This document shows positions 18,042-28,132 of a DNA stretch of 64,000 bases, one piece after another. The position numbers and the translations under genes were made by a program. How positions within the stretch are numbered: the stretch's first letter is position 1; every line of letters starts with the position of its first letter. Below the pieces are notes generated by a model, which saw only the letters and a program-made list of their open reading frames with translations, did no database searches and was not told the DNA's origin. Origin of the DNA: DATDCV01 sp036524155 (GTDB taxonomy: Bacteria; Verrucomicrobiota; Verrucomicrobiia; Limisphaerales; UBA8199); contig DATDCV010000045.1 in the NCBI GenBank assembly GCA_036524155.1, positions 1 through 64,000 of the forward strand, read 5' to 3'.

Positions 18042-19031
18042 TTAGTTGACGACGTTTTGTGGTGTGCCGGCGAGGAACGCGCGAGCGTTTTCCACCGCGA
18101 CGTTCAGTAATCGAGCGCGCGCGGCGCCTGTGCCCCAGGCCAGGTGCGGGGTGATGATGCAGTTCTTTGCGCGCAGCAACGGATTTTCCGGGCTCGGCGG
18201 CTCGGACGACAGAACATCAAGGCCCGCGCCGCCGAGCCGGCCGGAATTTAACGCGGCGGCCAACGCAGACTCGTCGATCAAACCGCCGCGGCCGGTGTTC
18301 AACAGGAAACCAGACGGCTTCATCCAGGAGAGCCGCTGGGCGTTCACGAGACTGGCAGTTTGGGGCGTCAGCGGGCAGTGCAGTGAGACGACATCGCTTC
18401 GCCGAAACAGAAATTCGAGATCGACGAAGGTCACAAACGGAGGGGCGCCATTGGCGGTTCGGCTGGTCGCAAGGACCTTCATGCCCAGCGCGTTGGCGAG
18501 CCCCGCAACTGAGCGGCCGATCCGGCCCAGACCAATGATTCCCATTGTCAGGCCGTCCAGTTCCACCAGCGGAAAGTCCCAATAGCAGAAATCCGGGTTG
18601 GAACACCAGCGGCCCTCGCGCACGGTGCGCGCGTGGTGGCCCGTATGATGGGTCAACTCCAGCAGCAGCCCCAACGTCGCCTGCGCCACGGATCCTGTCG
18701 AATAGGCGGGAACGTTCGTTACGGGAATGCCCCGCTCGCGGGCGGCGGCCAGGTCGACCACATTGGTGCCCGTAGCCAGCACGCCGATATAGCGGAGGTC
18801 GGGAAGTTGCTCGAGGTGCTCGCGCTGGATGATGGTCTTGTTCGTCAGGACCACGGCGGCAGTCCGCGCCCGGACGACGACTTCAGCCGGAGCCGTGCGC
18901 TCATAAATGCGGCACTGGCCAAGCGATTTCAGCGCGTCCCACGAGAGGTCCCCAGGGTTCAACGCGTAACCATCCAACACCACGATGTTGATGGCTTGGC
19001 CCGCGGCGGTGTTCGGTGCTGCCGTGCTCAA
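18042..19031 (-). CDS. D-2-hydroxyacid dehydrogenase (NAD-dependent)
   Basis: This 329-residue oxidoreductase of the D-isomer-specific 2-hydroxyacid dehydrogenase family has the Rossmann motif 'GIIGLGRIGRSVAGLANALG'. The catalytic Arg is in 'LNTGRGGLIDE', Glu in 'LSSEPPSPENPLL' and His in 'ITPHLAWGTGAAR'. It most resembles glycerate/hydroxypyruvate-type members ('IGVLATGTNVVDLAAARERGI'). The start codon lies 3 bp after the hypD stop, an unusually tight link with hydrogenase maturation genes. Substrate is not certain. Confidence 0.9.
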   Translation of the reverse strand: MSTAAPNTAAGQAINIVVLDGYALNPGDLSWDALKSLGQCRIYERTAPAEVVVRARTAAVVLTNKTIIQREHLEQLPDLRYIGVLATGTNVVDLAAARERGIPVTNVPAYSTGSVAQATLGLLLELTHHTGHHARTVREGRWCSNPDFCYWDFPLVELDGLTMGIIGLGRIGRSVAGLANALGMKVLATSRTANGAPPFVTFVDLEFLFRRSDVVSLHCPLTPQTASLVNAQRLSWMKPSGFLLNTGRGGLIDESALAAALNSGRLGGAGLDVLSSEPPSPENPLLRAKNCIITPHLAWGTGAARARLLNVAVENARAFLAGTPQNVVN

Positions 19032-19034
19032 CGT

Positions 19035-20141
19035 TCAGTGTCTGACGGACGACGGTGCGGCCCTCCGGTAGCGGTAATAGGCGGCGCAAGCGCCCTCCGA
19101 AGAAACCATCGGTGCGCCGAGCGGATGCTCCGGGGTGCACTTGTCGCCGAACGCCGGGCATTCGTCGGGGCGGATTTTGCCTCGCAGAACCTGGCCACTT
19201 TTGCATTCCATCGGTTCTTCCACCCGCAAATCGGCCAGGTGGAATCTCCGCCCAGCGTCGAATCCGGCGTAAGCCTCGCGCAGACCCAGGCCGCTCCTGG
19301 GAATCTCACCGATGCCCCGCCATTTGCGCGCGGTGACTTCGAAAACCTGCCGGATCAATTGTTGCGCGGGCCGGTTGCCTTCGCGGCGCACCGACCGGCT
19401 GTATTGGTTTTGCACCTCCGCCCGGCCGCTTTCCAGTTGCGCGACGCACATCAGCACGCCCTGCAAAATATCCACCGGCTCGAACCCGGTCACGACAATC
19501 GGCACCCGGTAAGCCGCGGCCAGCGGCACATACTCTTCGTAGCCCATCACGGTGCAGACATGGCCGGCCGCCAAGAAGCCCTGCACCCGGCAGTCGGGCG
19601 CCGCCAAAATCGCTTCGATTGCCGGCGGCACAAGGACATGTGACACCAGCAACGAAAAGTTCTTCACGCCGTTCCGGTCGGCCTGGTAGACCGCCATCGC
19701 CGTAGCCGGGGCGGTGGTCTCGAAACCGACCCCGAAAAAGACCACTTCCCTCGACGGATTCTGCTCGGCGATCTTAACGGCGTCGACCGGTGAATAGACG
19801 ATACGGACGTCGGCACCCGCGGCTTTGGTCGAAAGGAGGTCACTGGCGCTTCCCGGCACGCGCAACATGTCGCCAAAGGAGCAGAAAATCACGTTGGGCG
19901 TGGCGGCGATGCCGATGGCTTTGTCGATCAGCTCGAGCGGGGTCACGCAGACGGGACATCCCGGGCCATGGATGAGGGTGATGGCTTTCGGCAGCAGTTC
20001 GTCGATACCGAACTTCACGATCGCGTGCGTCTGCCCGCCACACACCTCCATGAGCGTCCAGGACCGCGTCGTGATGCGCGCAATCTCCCGGGCGTATCTG
20101 CTGGCCGCATCGGCATCCCGATATTCGTCGAGGTACTTCAT
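19035..20141 (-). CDS. hypD: Hydrogenase maturation factor HypD
   Basis: HypD, with HypC, carries the iron atom on which the Fe(CN)2CO group of [NiFe]-hydrogenases is assembled. The 368-residue protein keeps '[11 protein letters not shown]', '[11 protein letters not shown]' and '[10 protein letters not shown]'. The C-terminal cluster-binding Cys series in '[11 protein letters not shown]', '[10 protein letters not shown]' and 'SEGACAAYY' is also complete. It follows hypC by 31 bp. No hydrogenase structural genes or hypA/B/E/F are in the window. Confidence 0.95.
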   Translation of the reverse strand: MKYLDEYRDADAASRYAREIARITTRSWTLMEVCGGQTHAIVKFGIDELLPKAITLIHGPGCPVCVTPLELIDKAIGIAATPNVIFCSFGDMLRVPGSASDLLSTKAAGADVRIVYSPVDAVKIAEQNPSREVVFFGVGFETTAPATAMAVYQADRNGVKNFSLLVSHVLVPPAIEAILAAPDCRVQGFLAAGHVCTVMGYEEYVPLAAAYRVPIVVTGFEPVDILQGVLMCVAQLESGRAEVQNQYSRSVRREGNRPAQQLIRQVFEVTARKWRGIGEIPRSGLGLREAYAGFDAGRRFHLADLRVEEPMECKSGQVLRGKIRPDECPAFGDKCTPEHPLGAPMVSSEGACAAYYRYRRAAPSSVRH

Positions 20142-20172
20142 CTGTCGCGCACCGGAGTTGGCGGCTTTGCTT

Positions 20173-20454
20173 TCATCCTTGCGCCGGGCTGTTGGCCGGC
20201 CCAGCCGGCTTGTCCTCCAGCTCGGCCAGTTCATCCATTTCCCGCAGATACTCGAAGACCTTGAGTGCTTCCTCTTCGTCAACCCGGCTGATGGCAAATC
20301 CTACGTGAACGATCACGTAATCGCCGACTCGCGCTTCGGGCACATAGGCCAGGCTGGCTTCCTTCGAGATACCGCCGAAGTCTATCTTACCAGTCCGCGT
20401 CAGCGGATCCTCGCCGCTGATGCTCAGAATTTTTCCGGGAACAGCCAAACACAT
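20173..20454 (-). CDS. hypC: Hydrogenase assembly chaperone HypC
   Basis: HypC binds HypD and delivers the Fe(CN)2CO group to the large subunit. The start at 20454 gives 'MCLAVPGKI', putting the essential Cys at position 2, so it is preferred to the adjacent upstream Met at 20457. '[20 protein letters not shown]' is the conserved middle. The product is 93 residues with a C-terminal extension rich in Glu and Pro. First gene of the hypC-hypD-dehydrogenase operon. Confidence 0.95.
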   Translation of the reverse strand: MCLAVPGKILSISGEDPLTRTGKIDFGGISKEASLAYVPEARVGDYVIVHVGFAISRVDEEEALKVFEYLREMDELAELEDKPAGPANSPAQG

Positions 20455-20517
20455 CAACTAAGCTTACACGTCCCGAACGACCGGTGCAATGGCCTGCCCG
20501 GAACGCATAACAAATCT

Positions 20518-20600
20518 CACTCGGGTTATGTGCGGCCGTCGATAGGCTTAAGCCGACTAGAAATCGGCGCTCCAACTGTCGGCTGAGGCGGCACCGTCAG
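20518..20600 (+). repeat. Decayed MITE-like element, copy C
   Basis: The segment TTAAGCCGACTAGAAATCGG plus CGCTCCAACTG and a CTGAGGCGG end match the right arm of the 111-bp family with several substitutions. The left arm is mostly gone. No flanking duplication can be read. Confidence 0.55.
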
Positions 20601-20688
20601 GCCGCAATTGCGCCTTGACAAACGGCCGGCTTTTTGGGACAAGGGCTGAAGTTATATCGAGAATCAAATCCTTTCATCCCCTTACCCT

Positions 20689-22026
20689 ATGAAACGTTCC
20701 TTCACTTCGGCGGCGCGTTACCTGGTGGTTTGTTTGCCGTTGCTGGCTGGATTGCCGGCGGTGGTCTGCGTCTCGGAGGCGGCGCCGACCATCGTCTCGA
20801 CCGTGCCCGCCAACATGGCCACCGGTGTTTCGCCGTCGGCGGCGATCGTCGTTACCTTCAGCGAGGCGATGGATCCGAACGCCACCTCCGCCCAGTTCAT
20901 GGACGTGACCACCACTCAATTCCTCACCACGTTCAGCTTTGCCTGGAGCAGCGCCAACAAGGTGCTGACGTGCACCCCCACCACGCCCCTGCCCGCAGGA
21001 CACATGATCTATTGGATGGTCGATGGGAGCAACCCCAGTGGGACACCGCTTGGCGGCACTCCCGCGGGAATGTTCACGGTCGCGACCGCCGCTGGGACCG
21101 GGTGCGACCCCAACGCGCCGATGGCTTCGTTCACGGTTTCCAAGGGGTGGCTCTATGCCCAGGCCGATGCCGGGGCGCCTACCCTCGACCCTAATTCGCC
21201 CTTTTGCTTTCTGGCCTGCACGACCTTGCCCTGCCCGCGCAACGCCACCAACGTCAACCTCCAGGCCCCCTCGGGCGCCACGGCCAACATGAGTCTCTCA
21301 CCGCTGCCCGGGCATCTCACCCTCACGGAGTGCGGCTTTGCAGGCCCCGCTGCCCTCGATGCGGCCTATGCACCTGGCAACTATGTGTTCAATATTCAAG
21401 CCGTCGGATCCAACCAGGCCGTGACGCTGAATTTTCCGGCGAGCCTGACACAACCGCCGGCGCCGCACCTTGCCAATTACCTTGCAGCCCAGTCGATCAA
21501 TCCCGCCCAACCGTTCACGCTTGCCTGGGACCCCATGAGCGGCGGCTCCACCGCCGACTGGATTTATGTCGAAATTTATGGCGGCGCTTTTAAGACGCCG
21601 AGCGTCGGCGAGGCCGGCGCGCTCAACGGCACCGCCACCGGGGTGATCATTCCCGCCGGCGCACTCCAGCCCAATCAGTCCTATTCCGGTTCTGTCACTT
21701 TCTACCACTACCTGCTTCTTACCAACGGGGCTTCGCATCTGGCGTTGACCTATCGGGCCTCGATCACTGAGTTCGACCTGAAGACATCTGCCGCGACGAG
21801 CACGCTGATCCTCGCCAACCCCGTTTGGGCCGGGCCCGGCCATTTCAGCTTCGAGGTCAACTGCTCCACCGGCCAGTCGCTCGTGGCGGAATACTGTGCC
21901 GATCTGGCCTCACAACAATGGGTTACTCTTTGGTCAACCAACAGCCCGTCGCAGCGCGTGCGGTTCACCGACCCGCAGGCCGCGACCAGCGGCCACCTGT
22001 ATTATCGCGTGCGCACCGGCCCGTGA
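20689..22026 (+). CDS. Secreted Big_5/SbsA-Ig-like domain protein
   Basis: This 445-residue protein has a signal peptide up to about 'VCVSEAA'. An Ig-like domain of the Big_5 type follows: 'IVSTVPANMATGVSPSAAIV', 'VTFSEAMDP', and 'YWMVDGSNPSG'. The middle part is unassigned. The C-terminus ends with 'QSLVAEYCADLASQQWVTLW' and 'YYRVRTGP', a version of the closing module seen in other secreted proteins here. The ATG at 20689 starts the signal peptide. The TGA lies inside the 9-bp target duplication of a MITE-like element. Confidence 0.8.
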   Translation: MKRSFTSAARYLVVCLPLLAGLPAVVCVSEAAPTIVSTVPANMATGVSPSAAIVVTFSEAMDPNATSAQFMDVTTTQFLTTFSFAWSSANKVLTCTPTTPLPAGHMIYWMVDGSNPSGTPLGGTPAGMFTVATAAGTGCDPNAPMASFTVSKGWLYAQADAGAPTLDPNSPFCFLACTTLPCPRNATNVNLQAPSGATANMSLSPLPGHLTLTECGFAGPAALDAAYAPGNYVFNIQAVGSNQAVTLNFPASLTQPPAPHLANYLAAQSINPAQPFTLAWDPMSGGSTADWIYVEIYGGAFKTPSVGEAGALNGTATGVIIPAGALQPNQSYSGSVTFYHYLLLTNGASHLALTYRASITEFDLKTSAATSTLILANPVWAGPGHFSFEVNCSTGQSLVAEYCADLASQQWVTLWSTNSPSQRVRFTDPQAATSGHLYYRVRTGP

Positions 22027-22028
22027 GG

Positions 22029-22139
22029 TATCGCCTCAGTCTTGGGTCGGAGCGCCGATTTTCAATCGGCTTGAGCGAACCGACGGCCTCCTGTAAGCCG
22101 AGTAAAACTCGGCGCTCCGACCCAAGACTGAGGGAGTAC
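22029..22139 (-). mobile_element. MITE-like palindromic element, copy D
   Basis: This 111-bp element is in the opposite orientation to copies A and B. Its mini-hairpins are GCCGATTTTCAATCGGC and GCCGAGTAAAACTCGGC. It is flanked by a perfect 9-bp direct repeat CCCGTGAGG at 22020-22028 and 22140-22148. The left copy of the duplication contains the TGA stop of the preceding gene. Confidence 0.88.
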
Positions 22140-22276
22140 CCCGTGAGGCCTGCTGGTCCACCGATCCGGTTTGGCCGCAGCGTGGCGGGTCAACGCCGGG
22201 CCGGAGGAATCTGCCGCAAACCCGAGAGGTGAGGTGATGGACCCCCTGGGAAAAACCGGGGAAGAAAAGTGTTGTA

Positions 22277-22295
22277 ATTGAGACTGAGTCTCAAT
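22277..22295. promoter_or_regulatory. Perfect 19-bp palindrome, Fur-box-like operator
   Basis: ATTGAGACTGAGTCTCAAT is a perfect 9-1-9 inverted repeat 25 bp before the barrel-protein ATG. Its inner TGAGACT-G-AGTCTCA fits the 7-1-7 layout of Fur boxes (TGATAAT-G-ATTATCA) with two substitutions per arm. Assignment to Fur is inference. Confidence 0.55.
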
Positions 22296-22319
22296 ATGCT
22301 GGCCCCGAATTTTACGTCT

Positions 22320-23147
22320 ATGTCGAGATTCACCGCCAAATTGCCGATCGGCCTCGTTGCCCTCATCGTGTGTTCAGCGCCTTATTGCTGCCGGGCGAAC
22401 GAACGGAATTTCACCTATACGTACGAGCCCGAGACTCTGCCGAAGGGCGGCTTGGAATATGAGCAGTGGGTCACACTGCGTGCCGGACGCAATGCGGCCG
22501 TGGGCCAGGACGACTTTAACCTCTGGGAGTTCCGCCACGAGTTCGAATACGGACTGGCCGACAATTACACCGTCTCGCTTTACGTGAACCATAGCCTCGA
22601 GAATTTCAACGAACCGGGCGGCGGCGGCCACCACTCGCACTATGCGTTCGATGGCGTGTCGCTTGAGAACCGCTACCTGGCGATGAACCCGGTCGACCAT
22701 GCGGTCGGGCTGGCGCTGTATCTCGAACCACGGTACTCCGGGGACGAAGCCGAACTGGAGCAGAAAATCATTTTGGGCCAGCGCTACGGGGATTGGAAGT
22801 GGGCCCTCAACCTGACTCACGCTACCGAATGGGAAGACGACTTCCGCAGCACCGAAGGCGAAGTGGAGTTGAGTCTCGGGGTCATCCGCCGCCTGGGCAA
22901 ACACTGGAGCCTGGGCGTGGAGGCCCGCGACCACAACGAGTTGCCCGAGTACAGCGTTTGGGAAAACACCGCGTTTTATCTCGGGCCGGTGGTGTCGTAC
23001 CAGCGGGAGAAATGGTGGGCCACGCTTACCGTGATGCCCCAGGTTTTCGGGGCCAATTTCCAGGACAATCCCAGCCGCAGCGACCACCTCGAACTCGAAG
23101 GGCATGAGCGCTGGAATGTCCGCCTGATCTTCGGATTTGGATTCTGA
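22320..23147 (+). CDS. Predicted outer-membrane beta-barrel protein (DUF6662-like)
   Basis: This 275-residue protein has a signal peptide (IGLVALIVCSAPYCCRA). Alternating aromatic/polar strands follow throughout, such as 'FTYTYEPETLPKGGLEYEQW', 'YTVSLYVNHSLENF' and 'WSLGVEARDHNEL'. The C-terminal residue is Phe ('IFGFGF'), as in outer-membrane barrels inserted by BamA. Its neighbour 4 bp downstream encodes a c-type cytochrome, so the pair may handle redox-active or metal substrates. The longer frame opens on a TTG inside the palindrome and is not supported. Confidence 0.75.
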   Translation: MSRFTAKLPIGLVALIVCSAPYCCRANERNFTYTYEPETLPKGGLEYEQWVTLRAGRNAAVGQDDFNLWEFRHEFEYGLADNYTVSLYVNHSLENFNEPGGGGHHSHYAFDGVSLENRYLAMNPVDHAVGLALYLEPRYSGDEAELEQKIILGQRYGDWKWALNLTHATEWEDDFRSTEGEVELSLGVIRRLGKHWSLGVEARDHNELPEYSVWENTAFYLGPVVSYQREKWWATLTVMPQVFGANFQDNPSRSDHLELEGHERWNVRLIFGFGF

Positions 23148-23151
23148 GCGT

Positions 23152-23661
23152 ATGAGGCTGACCGCGACACCAGCCTTCGGGCCGAGGCCCGGGGGGAAAG
23201 CCGGAAAAGAAACGCGAACCCGCGGGAGGCTCGCCAAGCGATCTTCATTCCATTTGCTCGGCCTGCTACTCGTCGCGCTGAGCCTGCCGGCCCCCGCAGG
23301 CCGGAGCGCGGAGATTGCTCCCGACCCGACCGAGGTGGGGCGGAAACTATACCAGAATCGCTGCGCGAAGTGCCACCAGATGTACGATCCCGCGAAATAT
23401 ACTGACACCCAGTGGCAGACGTGGATGACGAAGATGGGCAAAAAGGCGAAGCTTCGTCCCGCCGAAAAGCAAATGGTCTTGCAGTATGTCGAACAAAGCC
23501 TGAGGGCATCTGTGAAGACAAGCGCGCGGGTGACCAAGGCCCGGTCGCCCGGCGGTGCCGAGGCGGCAGGGAGCCGCATCGCGATAGAGGAAGGCCAGCC
23601 CTCGCCGCCAGACTGGTCCGGTCACAGTCCTGGGGGCGCCTCGCTCACGGCTCCGCGGTAA
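23152..23661 (+). CDS. Small c-type cytochrome
   Basis: This 169-residue exported protein has a hydrophobic signal segment ('[16 protein letters not shown]') and one heme c site, '[14 protein letters not shown]'. Met residues in 'WMTKMGKK' or 'EKQMVLQY' could provide the distal ligand. The tail after ~110 is low-complexity and Pro/Ser-rich. It begins 4 bp after the outer-membrane barrel gene, so both are probably under the Fur-like palindrome. Its 3' end overlaps the convergent AAA gene by 17 bp. Confidence 0.78.
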   Translation: MRLTATPAFGPRPGGKAGKETRTRGRLAKRSSFHLLGLLLVALSLPAPAGRSAEIAPDPTEVGRKLYQNRCAKCHQMYDPAKYTDTQWQTWMTKMGKKAKLRPAEKQMVLQYVEQSLRASVKTSARVTKARSPGGAEAAGSRIAIEEGQPSPPDWSGHSPGGASLTAPR

Positions 23662-26410
23662 TCGCCAGCAGGAAGGGCGCCGCGTCAGACATCGCCGAGA
23701 CATAATCCAGCGAAACAATCTCAGTTCCCGGCAACGGATTGACCCAGGTGCTCTTGAACAGGCGCACTGAGTAACGGGCATCGTTTAACCCCCGCCAAAC
23801 GATTTTGGCCCGTGGCGACGTGCTTGAGCCGTCACCGCCCTCGTACCAATCCCGCAGGTCTTCCCCATAGATGAGGGGAATGGCCTCCTCGTGCCCGTTG
23901 GCGTAGTGAAGGATGTAGGCCCCCGCTTGAGCCCCGTCACGCGCGCGATACCCGGTGCCGTGCAGAAAATGGAGCTGCCGGCAGGCTTGCCCGATCTTCA
24001 TCCCGCTGATCTGCTGCGGATATCGCCCGCCGGCATCGCGGAGTTTCTTCCCCGAAAGCTGCACAATTCCCCGCACGTCGAACGCCGTGTCGCCCATCTG
24101 CAACACGCCGGTCGGCAACGTTGCCAGGTTGTTGTTCTCAACCCCCGGGTGCCAGGTTTGCCCGAAAGCGGCATTGTAGTACTCCGATAAATCAATCAGG
24201 TTGGCGGGCGTAAATGGAAGGCGGCCGGGAATGAGCCGGGCGAATTCGCGCTGAGGCGAAAGCAACTTCGCCAGGTCCGCCGGCGGCAAAGGCAATTGTT
24301 CCACCCTCTGGGCGTCCCGCGGCGCGGCGAAACCCGAATGCCCCGCGTGCGGCGCCGAATTCCCGGCCCGCGGAACGCGAAAGGGCTCGACACCAGGCGG
24401 GGGTGGGAGGAATGAGGGACCGCCACGCGGGCCTGAAGTCTGAATCGAACGGTGGATTTCGGTGATCACCAGGCTCGTGATCGGCCATTCCGGCGGAGCG
24501 CCTGCCAGTTCCTGCGCCCAATTCGAGAGATCGATTCGCATCTGCAGCACCAGGTTGTTGGAACTGTTGACCCAGGCCGTTACCGGGATACGCGCCTGGT
24601 CGGCAACCCCTTCCCGGACGCCGAGCCGCGCCAGAAACGGCTTGGCCTCATGCTCCCATTGGAGGATGCGCACGCGCTGGCCTTCAATCTCGTCGTAGCC
24701 CCTGGGCTGGATGTTGCCCGCCTCATCCAAAAACCGCTCGGCCGCCTTTCGATCCAAAAACAGGCGATACACGGGCAGGATCGCGAATGGCTCGATGGGG
24801 GGTGGCAGTTGTTCGAGATGTCCGAACAGGTTTCGCTCCAGGTCGGGAGGGAGCGCCTGGAACTGGCCGAGGGCCGGGGCATACAAAACCATTCGGGGAC
24901 CATCCCGCAGAAACTGGACCTGGGTCTCGGGTGTGGTGAGGCTGCTTCGTAGCGCGAAATTCACCCGGTCGGGCGCCTCAAAAATCATCGACCCCGAGCT
25001 GGTCATCGGCGCGGTGTTGCCGCCGAGCCCGAGCTCGACTTTGGTCTCCAGGGCGTCGCGATATGCGCCCAGGCGACCATAAACCTCCTCCAATCGCCGG
25101 GCGGTCGTCACGGCCAGGTTGGCCTCGTGGTATCGCGACCACACCGGACCCAGCAGCAGGTAGCTGAACAGCAGCACCGCCGCCGCTCCGAACCCCAGCA
25201 CCATCCCTCGTCGCCCAGCCTTCTTTTGCCGGCGCACTTCCGCTTCGGGCATGTTGGTCTGGATCCAGGCCAGGTCGAAAACATGCCGATATATTCGGTT
25301 CCGGACCTGGAGGAATCCGTTCACTCCCCTGGCGATGCCCGACAGGTGCAATATGCTCACCAGGGGGTTCGTTTCATCGTCAGGGACCAACTCGCCGAGG
25401 TGGATCCTCCGGTAGAGCAACAACAGCCCGGTCACGTCCACCTCGCTGCGCAAAACCCGCTCCCGGACAAAGATCAGGTTGTCGTCCCGGTCGCGCGCCT
25501 GCCGTGAAAGGAACAGCTTCTCCGCCGCGCGATCCACCTCCCTGATGGTCGGGAGCACTGGCGGGACCTGGCGCGCCGGAGCGGCCTCCAGGGCTTGCGT
25601 CGCCAGGATGCTTTCCGCCAGTTCGCGGCATAGCCGCTGCGTTAGATACGGGTGGCCGCCGGTCCAGTAAAGCACCCGCGCCAGCAATTCACGGGCGGTT
25701 TGTTCATCCGCACCCAGGCCCGCCGCCAGCGGCGAGCCCTCCGCCGCGGTGAAATCATTTAGCTCGATCCGCCGGCCGATGTTGAACGGCGTCATCCGGG
25801 TGTCGCGAATCAAGTCCGTCGGTGTCGCTACACCCAGCAACCCGAAAGCCAGACGGTTGAACGCCGGCTCGTGCGCCCGGCGATTGTAGCACTCGCGGAT
25901 CGCGGCGAAAAACTCATCGGTTGAAAAGGGCAGGCTGCGGACAATGTCGATCTCGTCCACGAAAATGACCACCTCGCTGGCCAACTCCTTCAGGACGACA
26001 TTTTCCAGCGCGCCGGTCCAACGCTGCAAAGGCCCAAGCTCCGGGTGCGATCCCCAGAACTCCACCAATTCGTCCTCGAGTTTTAGCTGCTGGCCCAGGC
26101 GCGAGATCAGCCCGTCGTACCACTGCTCGATCGTCAGATTCTGGCCTATCGCTGTGAGATCCAGGACCGCGACCGACACCCCTTCCTGGCGCAGGCGTTG
26201 CACGGTGCGGATCATCAGCGAGGATTTCCCCATCTGCCGGGAAGTCAGCACATAGCAAAACTCGCCGTTCAGCAGGCATTGACTTAGTTCCTTGTCGGCC
26301 TGACGCTCGATGTACGAAGGCGCATCCGGGCGCAGTGTGCCGCCCGTGACATAAAAATCGCCGCCCGTCCGGACTTCCGTGCGAGGTGGTTGGATTGGCG
26401 GTTGGGACAT
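23645..26410 (-). CDS. Membrane-anchored AAA_35 ATPase with extracytoplasmic LolA-like region
   Basis: This 921-residue protein starts with an AAA_35 (STAND-related) ATPase: '[20 protein letters not shown]', Walker A '[10 protein letters not shown]' (about 56-65) and Walker B '[10 protein letters not shown]' (about 147-156). Residues up to ~380 form a winged-helix-like region. One transmembrane helix lies at about 402-422. A short coiled stretch and a LolA/DUF2092-like region ('[12 protein letters not shown]', '[18 protein letters not shown]') follow to ~650. A Pro-rich linker leads to a C-terminal beta domain ('[16 protein letters not shown]', '[17 protein letters not shown]'). The topology suggests an outside sensor coupled to a cytosolic ATPase. 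It starts 55 bp after the TIR-ATPase stop. Function unknown. Confidence 0.8.
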   Translation of the reverse strand: MSQPPIQPPRTEVRTGGDFYVTGGTLRPDAPSYIERQADKELSQCLLNGEFCYVLTSRQMGKSSLMIRTVQRLRQEGVSVAVLDLTAIGQNLTIEQWYDGLISRLGQQLKLEDELVEFWGSHPELGPLQRWTGALENVVLKELASEVVIFVDEIDIVRSLPFSTDEFFAAIRECYNRRAHEPAFNRLAFGLLGVATPTDLIRDTRMTPFNIGRRIELNDFTAAEGSPLAAGLGADEQTARELLARVLYWTGGHPYLTQRLCRELAESILATQALEAAPARQVPPVLPTIREVDRAAEKLFLSRQARDRDDNLIFVRERVLRSEVDVTGLLLLYRRIHLGELVPDDETNPLVSILHLSGIARGVNGFLQVRNRIYRHVFDLAWIQTNMPEAEVRRQKKAGRRGMVLGFGAAAVLLFSYLLLGPVWSRYHEANLAVTTARRLEEVYGRLGAYRDALETKVELGLGGNTAPMTSSGSMIFEAPDRVNFALRSSLTTPETQVQFLRDGPRMVLYAPALGQFQALPPDLERNLFGHLEQLPPPIEPFAILPVYRLFLDRKAAERFLDEAGNIQPRGYDEIEGQRVRILQWEHEAKPFLARLGVREGVADQARIPVTAWVNSSNNLVLQMRIDLSNWAQELAGAPPEWPITSLVITEIHRSIQTSGPRGGPSFLPPPPGVEPFRVPRAGNSAPHAGHSGFAAPRDAQRVEQLPLPPADLAKLLSPQREFARLIPGRLPFTPANLIDLSEYYNAAFGQTWHPGVENNNLATLPTGVLQMGDTAFDVRGIVQLSGKKLRDAGGRYPQQISGMKIGQACRQLHFLHGTGYRARDGAQAGAYILHYANGHEEAIPLIYGEDLRDWYEGGDGSSTSPRAKIVWRGLNDARYSVRLFKSTWVNPLPGTEIVSLDYVSAMSDAAPFLLAITAEP

Positions 26411-26465
26411 AAATGCCGGCAGGCTACGCCGGGCTTGGCGCCGCGCGGCGCCGGTAACGTTCCCC

Positions 26466-28016
26466 TTAATGCAGGTGTCGCCGCAGGTATATTGCGTACA
26501 GCCGGCACCGCGAACGTGCCTCCTCCGGCGTATGCCCGATGAGCAGTCCGGCGCTCCGGAGCCGGTCGAAGCTCTCAGCGCTTGGGCAGGGCTCCGAGTT
26601 CAACACGTGGCGCATCGCCCGCGTCAGCGCCTCGTCCCGAACCAGGATGACCAGGATTCGCCGCAAATGGTCCCCGTAGAACGACTCGTCGCGCGCGGCG
26701 TGCTCTTCAAAGTTGTCAAACGACAGCCGGCGCGTCGCCAGTTCGTGCAGGCCGCGGCGCACCAGGTATGGCTGGCCGCCCACCAGCCGGTAAAACCGGT
26801 TCAGTTCTTCCTGGGTCTTGATCGCGTTGCTATATCGGCGATTCAGCTCCGCCACCTGCGTCGGCGAGAAATCCTCCAACCCCAGCCGCGTGCCCACGTT
26901 AAATGGCGATTGGTTCAAGTCGGTGATAAACAGGTGCGCCTCGGTCGCATACGCGATCGCTATCGTGAGGGCCGACCATGGGCCCGCCGGGTCGAGCGCC
27001 CGTTCGTTATGCCATGACCGAAGCAGCCCGAAGACTTCGTTGCCGAAAGGCGTCCCGAACAACCGGTCCACCTCGTCCAGCGCCCACACCAGCGGCGCGT
27101 CGAATCGGGCCAGCACTTCCCGCCGCATGAAACGTTCGAAATTGGCATTCGGACCACGACGCTCATCCCACGTGTCGGCCGGAAACACTTCCAGGTCCAA
27201 CTGGTTAACAATCGACTCCGCCAGTCCTTTGTACAGGTGGTTGAGCGTCCGGAAACTGTCGGCGTTGAATTTCTGCAAGTCTGTTGACACCGCCTTGCTT
27301 CCTGCCTCGCGCGCATACTGGAGTCCCCGGGCCAGCAACGACGTCTTGCCCATCTGCCGCGCTCCTTTGATGAGAATGATGCTGTCGCGTTTCGCGATCG
27401 CCGTTTGCAGGTCTCCATCCGCCTGCCGGGCGATGTAGAATTCCGAGTCCAGCGGCACCGCGCCCCCGATTGCTTCCAGCGCCATCGGCCGCGATCGGCC
27501 GGGCGCCGCCACCGGCCGCGCCGGCTCGGTCACCGGCAGGGATATCGGCTCCTCAGCCGCACGCATGGCGCCCTCCCGGGGCAGGTGTTTGAGCGCCTCT
27601 GCGAGTTCCGTCACCAGGCCAAGGTTGTCCTCTTCGCCTTCCCACAAATAATACTGTACCGGGTCGAGGATGCTTGCCAGCGGCTCCGGCAACGGCCCCG
27701 TGTACTTGACCCGCACCGGGAACAACCGCGGCCGGCCCTGCTGCAACTGCGCCGCCTCGTGTGCCGTCTCGATCTCAAACCCGAGCATCTCGCTGTAAAT
27801 CGCATCCGCCGAAAGCAACGGAATCACCGCGTCCGCCGACCGGATCCGGGCTTCGAGCTCGCGGGCCCAATCCACTCCCATCGTAAGATGCCGGTCCAGG
27901 AAGATGCTGCAGCCGCTGCTGCCAAGCTGGCTTTCCAGGGACTTGACCAGCTCCTGGTCCGGATGACCGTCCCGCTTATACAGTAACACCACCTCAACCT
28001 TCTTCGTCGCTGTCAT
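26466..28016 (-). CDS. TIR-domain AAA_35 (STAND) ATPase
   Basis: This 516-residue protein has an N-terminal TIR-like domain (about 1-125): first strand '[11 protein letters not shown]', '[10 protein letters not shown]', and '[20 protein letters not shown]', where Glu81 is the best candidate for the catalytic Glu of TIR NADases. Residues ~190-500 are an AAA_35 ATPase with Walker A '[12 protein letters not shown]' (217-228) and Walker B '[10 protein letters not shown]' (308-317). Winged-helix-like C-terminal sequence follows. TIR-STAND proteins in bacteria often act in anti-phage signalling, but many are uncharacterised. It is the first gene of a two-gene operon. A start at 28031 is also possible. 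Confidence 0.85.
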   Translation of the reverse strand: MTATKKVEVVLLYKRDGHPDQELVKSLESQLGSSGCSIFLDRHLTMGVDWARELEARIRSADAVIPLLSADAIYSEMLGFEIETAHEAAQLQQGRPRLFPVRVKYTGPLPEPLASILDPVQYYLWEGEEDNLGLVTELAEALKHLPREGAMRAAEEPISLPVTEPARPVAAPGRSRPMALEAIGGAVPLDSEFYIARQADGDLQTAIAKRDSIILIKGARQMGKTSLLARGLQYAREAGSKAVSTDLQKFNADSFRTLNHLYKGLAESIVNQLDLEVFPADTWDERRGPNANFERFMRREVLARFDAPLVWALDEVDRLFGTPFGNEVFGLLRSWHNERALDPAGPWSALTIAIAYATEAHLFITDLNQSPFNVGTRLGLEDFSPTQVAELNRRYSNAIKTQEELNRFYRLVGGQPYLVRRGLHELATRRLSFDNFEEHAARDESFYGDHLRRILVILVRDEALTRAMRHVLNSEPCPSAESFDRLRSAGLLIGHTPEEARSRCRLYAIYLRRHLH

Positions 28017-28132
28017 AGGACTCCGCCGCACACGTTAGCCTTTATCGCGCCTGTGGGGGCACTTCAATCGGGTTTCTTCGCTCCCGTTCAAATACAGCAC
28101 TGAACCCACTGCTGCAAACCATTTAAATAAGG

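Noticed and set aside
22374..23579. 401-codon minus-strand frame opposite the barrel-cytochrome pair
   Set aside because: The plus strand has signal peptides, a heme motif and tight spacing; the antisense frame has none.
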